Assembly (NCBI GenBank): GCA_020086605.1
Contig: JACBWW010000004.1
Span: 24,853,387 to 24,917,386, forward strand
Length of the DNA stretch: 64,000 nt
From: Lanius collurio
Taxonomy: Eukaryota; Chordata; Aves; Passeriformes; Laniidae
Direction of reading: 5' to 3'
The translations under genes and the position numbers were made by a program. Numbering within the stretch: position 1 is the stretch's first letter; each line of letters begins with the position of its first letter. Shown here in pieces: positions 36,201-48,992 of the stretch. The notes below the pieces were generated by a model. That model saw only the letters and a program-made list of their open reading frames with translations. It did not search any database and was not told the DNA's origin.

Positions 36201-39200
36201 GTTGCTGTGACAGTGCCCTTTGAAATAACATTGAGGCTTCAGCTCCCATGTCAACATCATGCTCTAATCAGTGCAGTCTTTTTTGTTGCAGGGTCCTCCA
36301 CCTTATAATTGACCCTGACATATGCTATTCACTCTACACTTTGGCTTCGGACATATAATTCCTGTCATGGTCAATTATTAGGTGATAGGGCCTGCAACCA
36401 CAGCGACCATTGCTTAAATTCATCCTACACAGTAAGCCCTGAAGTGACCAAATTCAAATCTAACTGGAGGGGAAGAGGAGAGCTAGTCTTTGATAAAACT
36501 AATATTCTTTTCATTTCTATATAGAAAAATGTCAATTTTCATCATTCTGTATATTACTGAGACGAATGGTGACAGTACTATTTCTGAAACAGGTTAAGGA
36601 AAAGTACAAGAGCCTTTACCAAACTCAACATACTCTGAAATGAGGAAATTGTCTGTATGAGCATACAGTATGCATAAAAATTAGATTACACTACATTTGA
36701 AAGGCAGATGAGAGTTTAAGAGTGACAAGTGGGCAAGTGCTAAAAATAAGGGCATGTTACTTCCTTTCCAACACTTCTTTGTCTGTATGCTTTCTTTGAT
36801 GTTGTTTAAGCTTTGAAGCAAAGAAATACTTTTCAAGAGTCTGAAAGGTACTTCTGATTACTATATTGATAAGAAGTGGTTTAGAACAAAAAGATCTCTT
36901 CTAGTTTTTCCATGGTTCTATAACACCTGAGAAATTGTGCAAAGACAAAAACCAGGACACCTGCTCTCTGGTCTTCATATAAGCATTATGATTTCCAAAA
37001 CCAAGCAGCTTTGTAGTCATTGTACTACTGCAGTCATGTTAGAAAAATCATTACAACTTTAGGAATATGAGCTGAAACAAGCAAAAGTATACCATCCATC
37101 TGCAGAAATTGAAAGGCAGTTTTGTGAACTACTGGATCCCTTCTCAGATTTTCTGTCCATAATCAGCTATGCCACTAACCCAGAGGACTATCCCTGAGGT
37201 TTTTTGTGTGAACATGGAGTTCAATTTGTTAGGTGCCATTGCCTGGTTTGGGCTGTTTATTTGGGTTTGGGTTTTTTGATTGATGGGCTTGTGGGTTTTT
37301 TAAAAATGTTTTGAAAGGGTTTTTAATAATCTATAGTCTTTTCAAGTCACAAATTTTTGTCTTCTTCTTTTGATCTTCCACTGATTTGTTTTACTGTTGG
37401 CAATTTACTTAATTCTCTTATATGTAAGAACGCAGCTCAGAAATGATCCTTAGAAGACCTCTGCACATCTGATGAGTTTTACAGGTAATACAAGATAAAA
37501 TATTCTGAAAAATGTGATTTGGTGATATCTTTATTGCATCTCTTAGCCTGAATAGACAAAGCTCTAATTAACATTCATACAATTATCTAAGTCTTTAAAA
37601 TCCCATCTGTCTTAATGATGTATACATAGCGTAGTAAGCCCAATAAACACCAAGCACATACAATGTAAGTGCTTTTAATTTAAACTATAACACTGCTTAC
37701 TGAAGCTCTTGTACATATTCTGTGTTTCAATTGTATGGTTGTCATACGACTTGAAAACCTTCCTCCTGAAGTACACAGTGCTGCATCTATCTGAGAGCTG
37801 TTAGTTCAGCAACTGCTGTTACTATGTGCAATATCTAAACAAGTAAACTTTGGAAATGACTGATTTAGGTACATATGGATGACTTTACCTGGTGTGTAAC
37901 CCAGCTCAGGTGTTTGCAAGACAAAACTTAACCTTGACTGAGCGTACAAATAGGTGCAAATATTAAATTTCCACACCTTCAGAATTTAAAAAAAAAAAAA
38001 AGTGCTGTTCCTAACATGCAGTCTTTTATCTACCCTGCACGTATCACATGACATTTTGAACATTATTTCATAGAAGAGTTAATTCAGCTTTCATCAGTCT
38101 GCAGTCTGTGAAGCAAGGAGAATAACTCCTGTCTGCTTTATGGTTTAAAGCATGATTGAATATACTAACAGGGCTCCATGAAGTACTCATTTCAATATAT
38201 ATAATGTATTTTTTAAATATTTCATCTCTATACAGTTCTAATACTCTAAAGAAGTGGAGCATCTCTACTGCACTTAAGAAGCAAAGGCAGTAGAGCCCAA
38301 AAATACTGAGACAGCACCAGTGATCTGAATCTTGAAATTTTGTTCTCTGGTTAATAACTTGTTGATCATTGCTTGATCATTCCTGCTACTTCAGCTGCTC
38401 TTTGTTTCATTTTCTCTATATGTTAAGAGACATAGCTATGCCTTGCAGAGTATTTTGAGAATTATGTGAGTCTACAAATGAGTAAGTTACAAAACATCAT
38501 TCTAATAATTATTTTAAAGAGTCTTTTCATAAACCTTTTAACCCAGTTGCTCTAAAAATTATTCTTATCATTTAGATTATGGCAATTAAAGGAAATACTT
38601 TATGTGCAATGAATGAGATAATTAATAATTATTTAAATTTATAGGATTAGCTTAATTTTGCTTATTTTTGGTGTTAATATGCAGAATCTTCTGGTGAAGT
38701 ATTCAGGGACATCACAAACAGTATTTAAATCTCACCACGGCAACTGATTTTTCTGTGCTCTATCAAATAACATATTTGCAAAACTGCCAGATGGGGAGAA
38801 AAACTGCAGTGAGAAAATAATGGTGAGGTTTATAGTACAGGAAAAAAGGATCAGATATTAGATACATGATTTTAACAGCATGAGGAACACTAAAACATTT
38901 AACAAACTTCTTAAATAGAAGCTTTTCATTGATCTCTCTTCTGCAAGGATAGCAAGATGAAAAGGTGAAAGAAAATCATATAGCTAAAGCTGACACAAAT
39001 CCTAACCAAACACAGTTAGTAAGAAGTATAAAAATGGTAAATATTTCGATGATGAATCTTGTGGCAGTATGGAAGTCAGGAGGTTACTATAAGCTTTGCA
39101 TTAAAGATTTCTAATAGGGTGTATCTAGTTTCTCCTTCTTCCATTATGGATAAGATTGGTAAAAAACAGCTTTGAAAAATTTGATTCTCCTGGGCTCTTA

Positions 39201-42200
39201 TGTATACTATAGCATTAAAAGCAAACATTTAAAGATAGAAAACTTGTGAAACCTCAGTGCATTTTTTAACCCATTTTCAGGCAGCATGGATCAACAGCAG
39301 AAATAATTGCTGTCAGTTTGTACTTTTTGACCAATAATTCTCTGTATATTCTGCAAGAAACTTGAGTGATGCAAATGACCTTATTTTTACAGCATGCTTT
39401 TATTAAATAGTTTATTATTTTGGCAGACTAATAAAGATTTTGGTATTTGCTTTTATTTGCAATAATATTACCACGACATAAAAAAGGATTTTATGTTCTT
39501 TTTGAGGAACAAGGAGGATAAAAGTGTTGATGGATAGTGCAACTAAGGCATCAGCAATGAGCTGGAAATGAGACACATAAATATGAAAGCAGAGCTAAGA
39601 AAATAGAACTGCACCCTTGGCCTTTCTTAAAAGAACATGCACATGCCATGGTTCATTCATACAGTTACAGAAACTCCTTTTGTTTTCAGTGAGTCAGTGA
39701 AAATATGCAAAGACTAAAATATTGCTAAGAATCTCAGTTGATTGGCATATTTCTGTAGTTAATGCAGTTGTAAAATGTTTCTAAACATTTAGAGAAATGA
39801 CTGATGATGATTTTTTAGAAGACATATATTTTCTTTGAAGTATTTGTCCCTTTTTCTAGCTATGTCTTAGACAAAGGTGATGAAGCAGTATCACTTTTCA
39901 GTTTTCCCATTTTTTGCCCTTCAAACAGACCTAATTCTTTAAAGATCAAAGAGCTGAGACCTCATAGCCAGATCAGAAAATCACACCAAGGTTTTAAAAA
40001 CAAAATTATCAGTCCTGTAATAAAAAATAAAAAGAAGCCTAGATAGCATGAAATAGCATTAATCTTATTTTATACTGTATGGTAAGTTTGGTTTCAGATT
40101 CAAAAAATTGAGACTATAGAATTCATTCTGCAATAATCTGATCTCCTCAACAATGGGTGGTATTAGATGCAAGGGTTATTCAGCAGTAAGGAATGTATTA
40201 ATTCAAACAAATTATTCGATCTGCCTTAGAAATAATGATACTTGCTTGATTGAGGGTACTTAAGATTTGAATTTTGCTTATAGACTCCCCTCAAAAAGTC
40301 AGTCAAAGCAGAAAAATATGAACAGAACAGATACCACATGAAAAAAAGCTAAAGAGGCAAACAAAACTTTCCCACACTGGAAGTTTGATCCATTTGCCTT
40401 TTCTAAAAGGCAACCAGTAAATAGGAATCATGAAGTATGAATTTCTTAGAGGAATAAATCTAGCAATTAATTATATGTCAAGGCTTAAGAATCAAAAAAC
40501 TGCTTATGCCCATTGCCAGTCATTCACTCCCTGTCAGTAGTAGTTCACATCTTTCCTGGGATGGCATCCAACCACAGTGGCATCTAAAATATAGCAGGCT
40601 ATATTGTTACAGTTGGAGGTGAAATTGAAAGTTGCACCAAACAGAAGTGACAAATTCACATTGCTCAGTGTTGCCTAGCAATAAGAGATGAGTTTATTAT
40701 GAACACTTGACTCTATATCCATCGCAAGGAGGCTTTGTATTCACACCAAAATGCCACTAGTCTTACAGGCAAAAGGGGCAAAAATAGGGTAGGCAGAAGG
40801 AGGGAACAATCACAATAGTTGTAAGCATGTTCTGTATTTCAAGATTTCTCTCTTTCTCAGGAGAATTGCTCAGAAAGGGAAGGGCAGAGCCTGCCTCCAG
40901 CTGAACTCTTTGAGCTTGGCCAGGTAGCTTGTTACAGACCCTAATCGTCCTTTTGAATGCCCTCAGTAGTGCTGTTTCATTAGTAACGACTTGTAGCTCA
41001 GACACTGCAAATACATGAAGTGTTTACTGAATGTTCTCAAGAACTGCTCACTAGTTGTTTTCATTGTGCAGACCTTTCCATTTGCCTCTGCTTTATTTTC
41101 ATTTCTTTTTTTATTTCTTGTTTTTTTAAGGGAAAAGGACAAGTCATCAGGGAGCTTTTCCCTCCTCAGACATCTTGCTGGTTTTTTTTGACTACTGTTT
41201 ATATGGGAGAACATTTATTTCTATCTTGGACATTGGACCATGTCTCTCAAGGTATTAATTACCTAACTATTCACGTAAATGTTTTTTTTTTAAAGAAACA
41301 TTTAGGTATCCTTAAAGGCCTTACTGGATACCCACCCACATATTTAGGCACATAATCAATTTTAAAAATCCACACAATTGTTCCTATTAAAGCCCCCCCT
41401 CCAATAACTGATCTGTTTCTGTGTTTTTATGCCATCTGCATTTTTGACAACTGAATATTTTTGACAGCATGGTCCATTGTGCCCAAGTTCACATCATTTT
41501 TTTTTTCCTCTCTTTTTTTTGAAAATATCATATGACTACATATGTAATAAGAAAATGGGTTATATCACACATTTTGCTTTACAGATTTGGGTTCACAGTG
41601 GATTTTTTTAACTGACAAAAATTGTGCAAGAAGTATTTCAATTATAAGAGTGTGTTTAATTTATAAATGTAATAGATTCATGAAATGCTATGTAATGACA
41701 TTGAAATTACAAAACAATTAAGGAGCTTTAGAAACAAAGAAATAAGGGCAAAGTTTAGCGATTATATAGTTTAGGTAAAATAGAAAAAAGTATAGACAAA
41801 AATGCTCTCTCAGGAAAGGTTTAATTAAAAGTGCTAATGCAGAATTTTTTCCATAGCTTATATGTTCACCTAGCCAAATAACCTGAACCTGTGAAAATTT
41901 GAGTATATTTTTTATATTTTGTGTGCAAAATGCAGCTATTGTCTCAAATTGTGACTTAGGCAATGAGCTTTCAAGGTACAAAACTGAGGTACTTACATTT
42001 TAAATGTTTTTATAAAAGCCTTTAGTAACTTTGGTCCTTTCTTTATTTCAGATTCAACGTGTTACAAACAAACATATTCCACCTGTTACAACAATCTGGC
42101 ATATTACTTTCTTGATACGTGATGATACAATACCTCTCAGGTTTGCTGAGTAGCAAAGAGAAATGTAAGCAAATGAAAAGGTTTTCCACTTTCACAGTTT

Positions 42201-43975
42201 TTTTCCTGCTTGGGGTTCTGTTTGTCTGAGAACCGTATGAATAGAAGCCATATTTTATAGTATTTCTTTAACCTCTGCCATCTGGTGTAGGTTAGTTTTT
42301 CCACTGCCAACATTTCCTAGAGGCCCCAGTACCAAAATGTTTAATTTCTAAGTAAACATTTGGACTTTATAAATCCAGTTTAAAAAAATAGAGCATTATT
42401 TTTTTAAACTATATACTGCATTTGCGACTACCGATGACATTAATAAACACACAGACAGGTATATGGGTTTAAAGGCTTCTGACCATGACTTTTCCATAGC
42501 CAACCTCCAGAGATGTCTGGTCACCTGACATCTTTAATCACTGAGTCATGCTCAGTTAACAGGAAGGAACTTGAATATTCCCTACTGACCTGAAGTCTGG
42601 AGTTGTGTCAAGGGATTTGGACCACTGTAGCCAAAACTTTCCAAATCAAGTATGGTTTCAGGCAAGTAATACTCTCTGATGTCAAAGCCAGAGCTTTAAC
42701 TTCTTAATTTTTTTAAATTTAAAACAAAGATATTTCACTGCAACAAGAGAGGATTGTTGCTACAAAAGAATTTAGACAAGTAACTAATCACTTAAGAAAA
42801 CCAAAGAATGTAATGACCATATCTATAGCAACTTACTTTTGTCTGAGGAAGAAATAAACCACAAAAATCATGTGTCAGAATTCTACTACCAAGAGGATAA
42901 AGTCCTTTCTAAGCTTACAAAAGTATAGCGTTTTGCTTTGTACTAGACAGCTAACTATCAGATTTCAATTTGAAAAAATGCAGTGCTATTGGTTGTCCCA
43001 AGCTGCTCTTTAGTCAGAGTGAAAAAATGAAAAATACTTGCTTCTGCTGAGCATGGGCAGGCAGACTGAGTTCATCTTAATTAATATTCTTCAGAGGCAG
43101 ACAGTCACCAGGTAAAAGATACATGGATAATATGGGTGCACAGATTATAGAGGAAAACATTTTAGGCAAGATCTGAGGTAAAGAAAAGAAAAATAACTAC
43201 TATCTTGTTACTTAATTTTGATTTGGGAAAAGTTCTGAAAAAAGCCTTAGGAATTTCCACTTCTTTGTATGCCCACCAGATTAAATTTTTCTGTGTGTGT
43301 GATTTTTTCCCTAAATTCTAAAATATCAAAGATAGCTTGGTTTGCCACCTTCTCCTGAAGCATTTTTCTAATCCTGAGGAGTAATCAGAAACATGTTTTT
43401 GGCATGGAATTAATATTTAATGAAAATTCAGAAAAGGTCTTTACTTAGTGTTTATTTAGTTTCAAGTGAATCAAGTCTTAAAAATAAAAAAGAGTAAATT
43501 AATTAACAAGTGGCCCTTTTCTAAGCACTGAGCAGTTGTGCAAAAGTTATGCCCATTTAAATGAATTCATTTAGAATTTGATTAGTTTAATCAGTGCAAT
43601 CTGGTAATGAAGATTTGTGGTATTTCTTGAATTTAAATTATAATTGTCCTGAGGATACTTCATCTTGCTGAGCAGTATGGACGAAGAGATGAGATATCAC
43701 CTTTCAACCAAACTGGGATGTGGAATTCTGTGTTACTTTGCAAGACCACTAACTGCATTTATTTTATTATGCTTAGTTGTAAACAGCAGCATCTGCGGAG
43801 TGAACGTCCTCTGTCTGTCACAGGGATGGTGACTTCTTCTACGTGGATAGACAACTGGTTAAATTGCCTCAGGATGAATCATCAGAAGAGATAAATCAGT
43901 GCCCCCACTGAGATCTGTTTAGTCATCAGCAAAACTTGTTTGGTTTAATTTAGTAATTTTCTAATTCTAGCTTGC
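33293..43975. other. Upstream intergenic DNA; no gene recognised
   Basis: About 10.7 kb of AT-rich sequence. ORFs of 60-111 codons (such as 41020-41355) are rich in F, L, S and I and show no known domain. Simple sequence includes A14 near 34854-34867 and A14 near 37988-38001. The more complex, moderately GC stretches (for example about 36120-36480) could be regulatory, but I see no recognisable motif array. Confidence 0.4.
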
Positions 43976-44027
43976 TTTGAGACCATTTACATTTTTTCAT
44001 TGTGCTTCTTAAACCTTCTTGCATTGG
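43976..44027 (+). repeat. 52-bp dispersed duplicate, copy 1
   Basis: The block starting TTTGAGACCATTTACATT and ending AAACCTTCTTGCATTGG is repeated in the same orientation at 46365-46416. The two copies share 45 identical bases, then one mismatch (G versus C), then six more identical bases. Similarity ends abruptly on the left. I do not recognise a repeat family. Confidence 0.95.
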
Positions 44028-46364
44028 GATGGCAGCTTAGACACGCCCTCAAAGATTTACCTCAGCATTTCTTTGTAGCCCTTGATTACCCCTGCGAACC
44101 AATGCTCATGTCTGTGTGACTTACCCTGTCCCCTCAGCACCTCTCACCAATCAGCTCACTCTTCCCTTCTGATTCTCAGCGAACTCTGGCCTGGATGTTT
44201 AGTGCTTGGCTAGGCATTTTAAGAGTGGATTTAGCCTTGAGAAACCAGACACATGCTATTCGACCATCTTTTTATCTTCCTTCTTCTGCCACAGTCTCCT
44301 GTAAACCTTTGGTCAATGGAAGTGAATTTTCCAAAGGACTGGAGATCACAATATTCATGCAGATTTTGTGAACATAAACACCTGTGAAGGAAAAAATCAA
44401 AGTCAGAGCTCCAGCAAGGAAAAGACTAGAGCTGATGGTTACATATTTGGCCATTCACTAAACACGCAGCACCACCTGCCACAACACTGTTGCTGTTTTT
44501 CATATCAGTAGTAAAAATATATAGGAAGAACCTGTGAGTAATTTTCATTAAATTATATCTTTTGTCATGTCTATCTTAAATCTGGTTGTAAAATTGGTCC
44601 TAACTCACAGTCTCCCCCAGAACAGATGGGTGAGGAAGAACCTCAGACTAAATTCCAGCACACAGACTGAACTGATACCCAACTCGTGTGGGACAGGTTC
44701 CGGGCTCTGACTTACTTCTCTGTATTTCCTACTTAATAGCAACCTTCTCTTTTTTTCACTGACCTAAATCCAATTCAGATCTGTCTGCAGCCAGTCTGCC
44801 TGCCAAGTGTGGGCTAAGGGTTTCACTTGGCAGCCCCTTGCCACATTGGGTACTTTGTGACACCATTGTGAGGGTTTAGGTGGTTTTGACATCATTACAC
44901 TGTAATCAGTCCAATAGGGAAGAAACTCTTATATTTAAATTTTCTGTAAAAGTGAATGTACCCAGAGATTCAAAGTGGTGGTGAATTAGGTGGATTTTTA
45001 TCAGGTGTAAATTAGTTTCATGATTTAGATTGTTAGGTTTGCAGAGCATCCAAATTCTGCCCCAATAATTACTGGGGGTTTTTAATGAGATGTGCATATA
45101 GCGTGTATACATTGCCTATTTTAATTAGGTGATATGCATGGAGAAAAAGAAGAGGTAACCTAAATATTATACATAACATATATCTATCCAGGAACAATGA
45201 ATAATAAACAGTCTCTGGAACTTGGCAGAAGTTTAATTCAAGGGCCATCATGGGCTTTGCATAGTTTTGTTTATTGTGTAATAAGTAGTCAAATAACATT
45301 CAGAAATTGAAAGTGTATTTTTCTATAATACACATTTTCAAGCAGGTTTCTTGGCATGCATTTTGTTTGTACTGTGCTTGAAGTTGTTTATGGCATTAGT
45401 GGTTAGTGTGTTTGTGCATGTTTGCATTCTGTCTGTTTATGAAGTATTTCACTGGTACCCTTACACAGCATGTGGTCGGTCGAAGATTATTTTTGATAGC
45501 GTGTGTAGTCATGCATTTTGTTGAAAGACTTTAAAGTAAGGTGGGTTAAAACCTGGTAATCTGCAGGTATATAAAGACAGACTTATAGGTTGTACATCTT
45601 CACAAAAAATCCCTGCACCATTTCAAAGATGAAAGTGTGACTTGGTGCCAATTTGTCAAACAATCATAGCAATTCAAGTTACATAAAGACAGGCAAATTC
45701 TATTAATAACTGGAACATTAGTATATTTTTATTATCATAGATGTCAAAAATAATTAACAGATGACTCATTATATTATAATAATAACACGTGTAATTAATT
45801 TTCAAAATGAGCTACGGAAGCAAAAACAAACCTCTAACAGGGATAATTTAAATCACTTCAGTCTCTAATTGACAGCTAAGTATAGGCAATACTTTCAGGA
45901 CCCAGATACAGGGCTGTGAAATTAATCTCTCAATTCCACTGGTCTTAGAGTGTTAGTTGTTACTTTTCATGGTGTTTTGAAAGTATGGGTTGTTCAACAT
46001 GTGTGTAATGACATTACAGGAATATTACTTGCAGAAAATGTAGATGCTGAGCAGCTCTAGACAGTTACAGACATCAGTTCAGTAAGAATTTTTTGAATGT
46101 TACAGAATAAAATATTGTTGCTTTATTTAGATGCTTAACTGTGATGTTAAGAGCATACTTCTTTCCATTAATCTTGTCCTATAGTTCAAGAAACTGTTCT
46201 CCTTCAGAAATTATTAAGAATGTGCATGAAACTTAAAGGAAACAGAGCTGACCAATAATTAATTCATATGAAAATTCCACTTGTAAGTATACTATTTCAT
46301 TACTATTGTTAATAAAGTTCTTCATGGTAGGAAACTCCATTGTATCAGCTCTGATTTTCTTTCT
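44028..46364. other. Intergenic DNA between the two 52-bp copies
   Basis: No gene recognised. About 44040-44880 is less AT-rich than its surroundings and of high complexity, without ORFs of note. The rest is AT-rich. Confidence 0.4.
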
Positions 46365-46416
46365 TTTGAGACCATTTACATTTTTTCATTGTGCTTCTTA
46401 AACCTTCTTCCATTGG
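46365..46416 (+). repeat. 52-bp dispersed duplicate, copy 2
   Basis: Second copy of the 43976-44027 block, 2,389 bases away in direct orientation, with a single mismatch at 46410. Flanks differ on the left, while a few bases (TGG) still agree just past the right end. Confidence 0.95.
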
Positions 46417-48925
46417 AGTGGAGGATTTTTTTCTACAGGTATCTCTTTTCTTCCCACCAGAATAATATTAGGCAATTTTCTAACACTTTTTTTACATTTT
46501 TCAGGTGTGAATTTATGAGAGCTTAAAAAACATTTCATTAAGGTTGTCTGTCTTTGGATAAGAGAATAAAATTAATGAATATCATTGAATATCATTTATG
46601 TTGAGCACAGATTTTATCTTTCTGAACATAAAATGTTATATAGCTGTATCATTTATAACACCACGCTGTGCTGCACAGTTTTAGTTGCTTTTTATGTATC
46701 ATGCTGTAGCATACAGTGAGGCCTTTGTTTATGAATAATTGTTTGCTGGACTTTAAGTGAATTAGAAAGACGATAGGTAAAGGCACAACTCAGACCCTCT
46801 TAGGTACTTTTCCTGCTTGTAACATGCCATACTTATGTTATTCTTGAGAAGTTTAAATTCAAACCACAGAAAATAACATTTCTATGCTTGAAGACATAGA
46901 AGCCATTCATACATAAATGAGAAGCAAAATGTGTACATCTTATGACAGTAGCAGCAGGTTCATAGAGTCAGGAAGGAAAAAAAAGATGAAAGGAAGCCAA
47001 GCCTGACAAACTGAATTGTGGCTCATCTGAATGTTGTTGAACTTCCTTTCACTAAAAAAGCAAAGAGTCAAAAAATGGAAAATTAGAAAAAATCCTTCTT
47101 ATCACTGTAATATACTAGTTTTAAAAAAATGTGTATGTACTATATAAATTCATAGATCTTGGCAACTATATAGGTATTTTCAATATTTTAAATCTGGAGC
47201 AGAGAGGAGAATTTTAGTAAAAGCTTTTTGATCATACAAAGGATAGAATTTGGTAATAACTTATAGAGAAATGCATAAAAATGCATACAAAATCAGTGTA
47301 AAAAAACAAGTAATTTTCCATATAAGAGCTAGCATATTTCTATGTATTAATATGCAACATATTATTATACATTGTGAAATGTATAATATGTATTCTAAAT
47401 TATTATTTACAGAGATTATGCATAGCATACATAGCACATGGAAGAATACATATACAAATATATACGTGTGTGTCGGATTCCATATCCTATCTCTACATAG
47501 AATCCATCTTCCAGTTCTTGTTTTTGTGTAAATCAGGAGTGATTTTTATAAAGTCAATGTTTAAAATGTTGTCAGAGGTTACTGTTGAGTCCATTACATG
47601 TAGTAAACACATATTAACATTTAAGAGATGAGCCAAGACAATACTCAACTACTCATTTTGGGCTGAGTCCAAATCCTGGCTCATATGCCGACTACTTACC
47701 AGTATAATATTTAGATAATATTCTTCAGCAGACATGTTTTTATGTTGTAAGAGAGATCCATGTAACTTGGATGTTCTTGAAAATAGAATATAACTTTTAT
47801 GTTATTTAAGTGTTTTAAGCATGTTAGCCTTTATATCTTCCAGTCTGTGCTTTCACTGCAGTGAGAGTACTGCTGGAAGAGCAATGTAATTTCCAGGAAA
47901 ATTTAGCAGATCTTTTGGGACTTAAAGCATGTAAGAAATCAGGCACTGTCCAAGTGAGCACAATAATCACAACCCTCTGGAAAGCATTTTTAAACCCTGA
48001 GATAGTATTTTCAGTTTTGCAAACAATATTAAAATTATTGTCTAAAATTTTGCTTTTAATATATGTAAACATCCTAAGGGATTAAAAATGTGTTCTGCTT
48101 CATTATATGTGTTGGCTTCAGACATCATTACCCACCAAAAGTCACTTCAGTTCCAGGTGTGACTATTTGCTATATAGGAAGTCAAGCAGCTAGTTAATTA
48201 TCCACTTAAAAAATAAAATTCTGTCCTCAAGACAAAAGGAGAAGGGCACTTTTCATGACATTTTCAATGAACTGGAACTTCTTGCTTCAAATGATGTTCC
48301 AAAAACTTGCTTTTTCTCTTGGAACTGGGTCAGAGTTTTTCTAGCCTTGATAGAATTGGCATCCTTTCTCCAAATCGAAATATGACAGCCATAGTACTTT
48401 TTCAGTAATACAGTTATCATGCAGAAAATCTTTGATAAGGCCACATATACAACATTTGTGCTATAGAAATCCATGAACCTGCAAGGTTATGTGACTGTGA
48501 GTAACCCCTGCTGCCATTTGATGTTACTAAGACTTCAAATAGCTTGACCGTGAGACAGACTTCTTTTTCCCCCAAAGGCTCAACATTCCTTTTTTGTGCT
48601 ATATTTTTCAGAAGAACTCTTTGTTTGAAGAAGCTGGGCAGGGTAAAGCTGGCAGACTGGAACACTGCCCTGATGTGTTGTGACAGACATGTAATCTGCC
48701 ATTTGACCACTGGTTCACACATCAGTGTTAATGTGAATGTGACACCTCTCAGCATACTGTTAATCATGCATTACTCTTCTGTCTAAAATGTGGAGATGTG
48801 GAGTAGACTTTTATTCTTTTCAGAAGACTACACAAAAAACCCTATGAAATGAAAATTTACAGCCATAAAAAGCAAACTGATTGACAGCTGCAAATCATAG
48901 TCACAGAAACATTGATATATACATA
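46417..48925. other. Intergenic DNA with overlapping unsupported ORFs
   Basis: AT-rich DNA. Between 47824 and 48786, frames of 73-116 codons are open on both strands (for example 48417-48767 minus). None shows a domain, a signal peptide or a recognisable homologue, so I do not call a gene. No clear repeat is seen. Confidence 0.4.
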
Positions 48926-48992
48926 TTTATAGATCCCTAGATTTCAAAACTAAAAAGGATCATTAGAACAGTCTGCTTAATCTAACGCACTC
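48926..48992 (-). mobile_element. Possible old CR1-like 3' end, antisense
   Basis: The plus strand reads ATTTATAGATCCCTAGATTT, then an AAAAAGGATCATTAGAACAG block and a TCTGCTTAATCTAACGCACT block. This follows the pattern of the reversed 3' end of old amniote CR1 (ATAGATT...AAGGGACCATT...CATCTAGTCTGACC). It is short and diverged. Confidence 0.45.

Noticed and set aside
36875..36930. AAGATCTCTTCTAGTTTTTC followed by CATGGTTCTATAA as a CR1 end
   Set aside because: Only a loose match to the CR1 terminus, with no extended similarity.
43818..43850. CAGGGATGGTGACTTCTTCT as a CR1 internal piece
   Set aside because: About 20 bases of resemblance, and the following sequence does not fit the consensus.
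48417..48767. 116-codon minus-strand ORF as a possible gene
   Set aside because: No recognisable family, no splice or promoter context, and other frames are open in the same place.
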